DNA of 64,000 nucleotides from Phialophora verrucosa (lineage: Eukaryota > Ascomycota > Eurotiomycetes > Chaetothyriales > Herpotrichiellaceae). The notes beneath the pieces were generated by a model that saw only the letters and a list, made by a program, of their open reading frames with translations, did no database searches and had not been told where the DNA came from. Location of the stretch: positions 3,224,001-3,288,000 of the forward strand of contig MSED01000002.1 in the NCBI GenBank assembly GCA_002099365.1. Direction: 5' to 3'. Positions 62,994-64,000 of the stretch are shown in pieces. The position numbers and the translations under genes are program-made. How positions within the stretch are numbered: the stretch's first letter is position 1; each line of letters starts with the position of its first letter.

Positions 62994-64000
62994 CTATACT
63001 TGGCCGTATTGCGCCGCCCATTTTCGCATCCAGACATCCACAATCCTCTCCATCAGTCCATCACTCACTGGGTTTTCCACCTTCCCAAGAACACTGCTAT
63101 CTCTGATGGTCTGCGCCGTCTCAAACTTCAATCCCTTGTCTGCACCCCGCTCTACCTCACCCGCCTGTGCATCCACGCTCTGTTCTTCCTCCTTCTCACT
63201 GTGCCCGTACTTGCCTTCCCAGAACTCAATCAACTTCCGACTTGGGTTCCTTCTCATGTCGCCATCACTTGCTCTGAGCCGATCCAACCAGATCCTTGGG
63301 CTGACGACTTCAAACCTCGGGAATGCTGCGTGTCGTTGCAACATCGGTATCAAGTCCTCCCCGAAACTGAACGTCTTCGGATTGAGCACATGATAGACTA
63401 GATCCGCATCTCCCTTGCCCTTTTGACTGTCCTCATTCTCGGGCGAATAAGTGTCTACCTCGGAAATCGCCAACTGCTCAATCACCTCAGCCGCCCGATC
63501 CACGGGCAACCAGCTGGGGCTCTCATCCAACAGGGGCAGACACCCCGCACTCTCAGGTAACGCAGACCTCAGCATCAGCGCGATGGCCTCTGTATCATTC
63601 CACACAGCTTGCCTCGTGTCACCAGCCAACTGCCCGATACGGAGAACCCTGGCCATACATCCCGTGCTCTGCATAGCAACATGAGTGATATGCTCCGCCA
63701 CAAGCTTACTGCGGCCATAGCCCATACCCTGCGCATGCGAAAGATCCATGGCCTGTGTCTCAGCGATTGTCGCAGGCTTAGGTGTTCCACTTACCGCAGA
63801 CACACTAGAACAGAAATAGAACTTGGCTGGTTGGCTGTGTGAGGTCCGCAGTGCGACGTGCTCTAGTAGATTGTACACCCCTCGGATGTGCTGTGGTTCA
63901 AAGGATAGGAGGGGGAGGTTGAAGTTGACCGCCCATGCGCTATGAATGATGTGTGTTAGACAGCTTAGCATGTCTTGAAGTCTATCTGGCTCTATGCCAA
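62994..64000 (-). CDS. NRPS-like / adenylate-forming reductase, C-terminal thioester-reductase domain (partial)
   Basis: The 3' end of a gene that continues past the right edge; the frame is open from 64000 to the stop at 62994. About 335 residues are visible. They match the extended-SDR thioester-reductase domain that ends fungal A-T-R enzymes and alpha-aminoadipate-reductase-like proteins: IIHSAWAVNFNLPLLSFE, KFYFCSSVSAVSG (active-site Ser region), GYGRSKLVAEH (catalytic Tyr-x-x-x-Lys), RVLRIGQLAGD and LPVDRAAEVI. Such domains release a carrier-bound acyl or peptidyl chain as an aldehyde or alcohol, using NADPH. The adenylation and carrier domains should lie just outside the window. An acidic low-complexity insert precedes the last helix. 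Start codon of CSN4 is 146 bp beyond the stop. Confidence 0.88.
   Translation of the reverse strand, partial: GIEPDRLQDMLSCLTHIIHSAWAVNFNLPLLSFEPQHIRGVYNLLEHVALRTSHSQPAKFYFCSSVSAVSGTPKPATIAETQAMDLSHAQGMGYGRSKLVAEHITHVAMQSTGCMARVLRIGQLAGDTRQAVWNDTEAIALMLRSALPESAGCLPLLDESPSWLPVDRAAEVIEQLAISEVDTYSPENEDSQKGKGDADLVYHVLNPKTFSFGEDLIPMLQRHAAFPRFEVVSPRIWLDRLRASDGDMRRNPSRKLIEFWEGKYGHSEKEEEQSVDAQAGEVERGADKGLKFETAQTIRDSSVLGKVENPVSDGLMERIVDVWMRKWAAQYGQV

Overview
The window is nuclear DNA from a filamentous ascomycete (Pezizomycotina, perhaps Eurotiomycetes; the class is a guess). The signs are: genes on both strands at about one per 2.5 kb, short GT-AG introns (46-139 bp, many with CTAAC/CTGAC-type branch points), and families typical of moulds (kexin KexB, MADS-box RlmA, COP9 signalosome CSN4, CYP53 benzoate hydroxylase, SIT siderophore transporter, Zn2Cys6 regulator, NRPS-like reductase). 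I saw no rRNA, tRNA, CRISPR or intact transposon. Exon borders were worked out by hand from frame changes, splice consensus and family alignment from memory; no search was run.

Layout, left to right: C2H2 zinc-finger protein (+), AMP deaminase (-), a decayed cytochrome P450 pseudogene (+), a siderophore-type MFS transporter (+), a secreted S41-family peptidase (-), a Sas4-domain chromatin protein (-), kexin (-) divergent from a giant PhoD-like phosphatase protein (+), a DUF2235 hydrolase ending in a peroxisomal SKL tripeptide (+), a Tm-1-like protein (-) divergent from a TIM-barrel protein (+), a Cys-rich GPI-type surface protein (+), the MADS factor Rlm1/RlmA (-), the morphogenesis protein Msb1 (-), a DUF3140 protein (+), a PX-domain protein (-), a DUF7707 GPI-type protein (+), Mps1 kinase (+), a full-length ABCB transporter (-) divergent from a Zn2Cys6 factor (+), a CYP53 benzoate 4-monooxygenase-like P450 (-), CSN4 (-), and the 3' end of an NRPS-like gene with a thioester-reductase domain (-), cut by the right edge.

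Three local groupings suggest shared jobs. (1) Msb1 and Rlm1, both tied to polarity and cell-wall-integrity signalling, are neighbours on one strand across an unusually long 2.6 kb gap. (2) The Tm-1-like and TIM-barrel genes share a 401 bp promoter and correspond to the two halves of the fused plant Tm-1 protein. (3) The ABCB transporter, Zn2Cys6 factor and CYP53 gene form a compact transporter-regulator-oxidase set, possibly for handling aromatic compounds.

Several genes are longer or differently spliced than their longest open frame suggests: Msb1 has a short sixth exon, CSN4 a 30-nt last exon, the Zn2Cys6 factor a 24-nt exon inside its zinc cluster, and the MFS gene has no ATG in its main exon. 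Intergenic DNA repeatedly carries an 11-bp near-palindrome, GTACTCSGTAC, and a few short tandem repeats.
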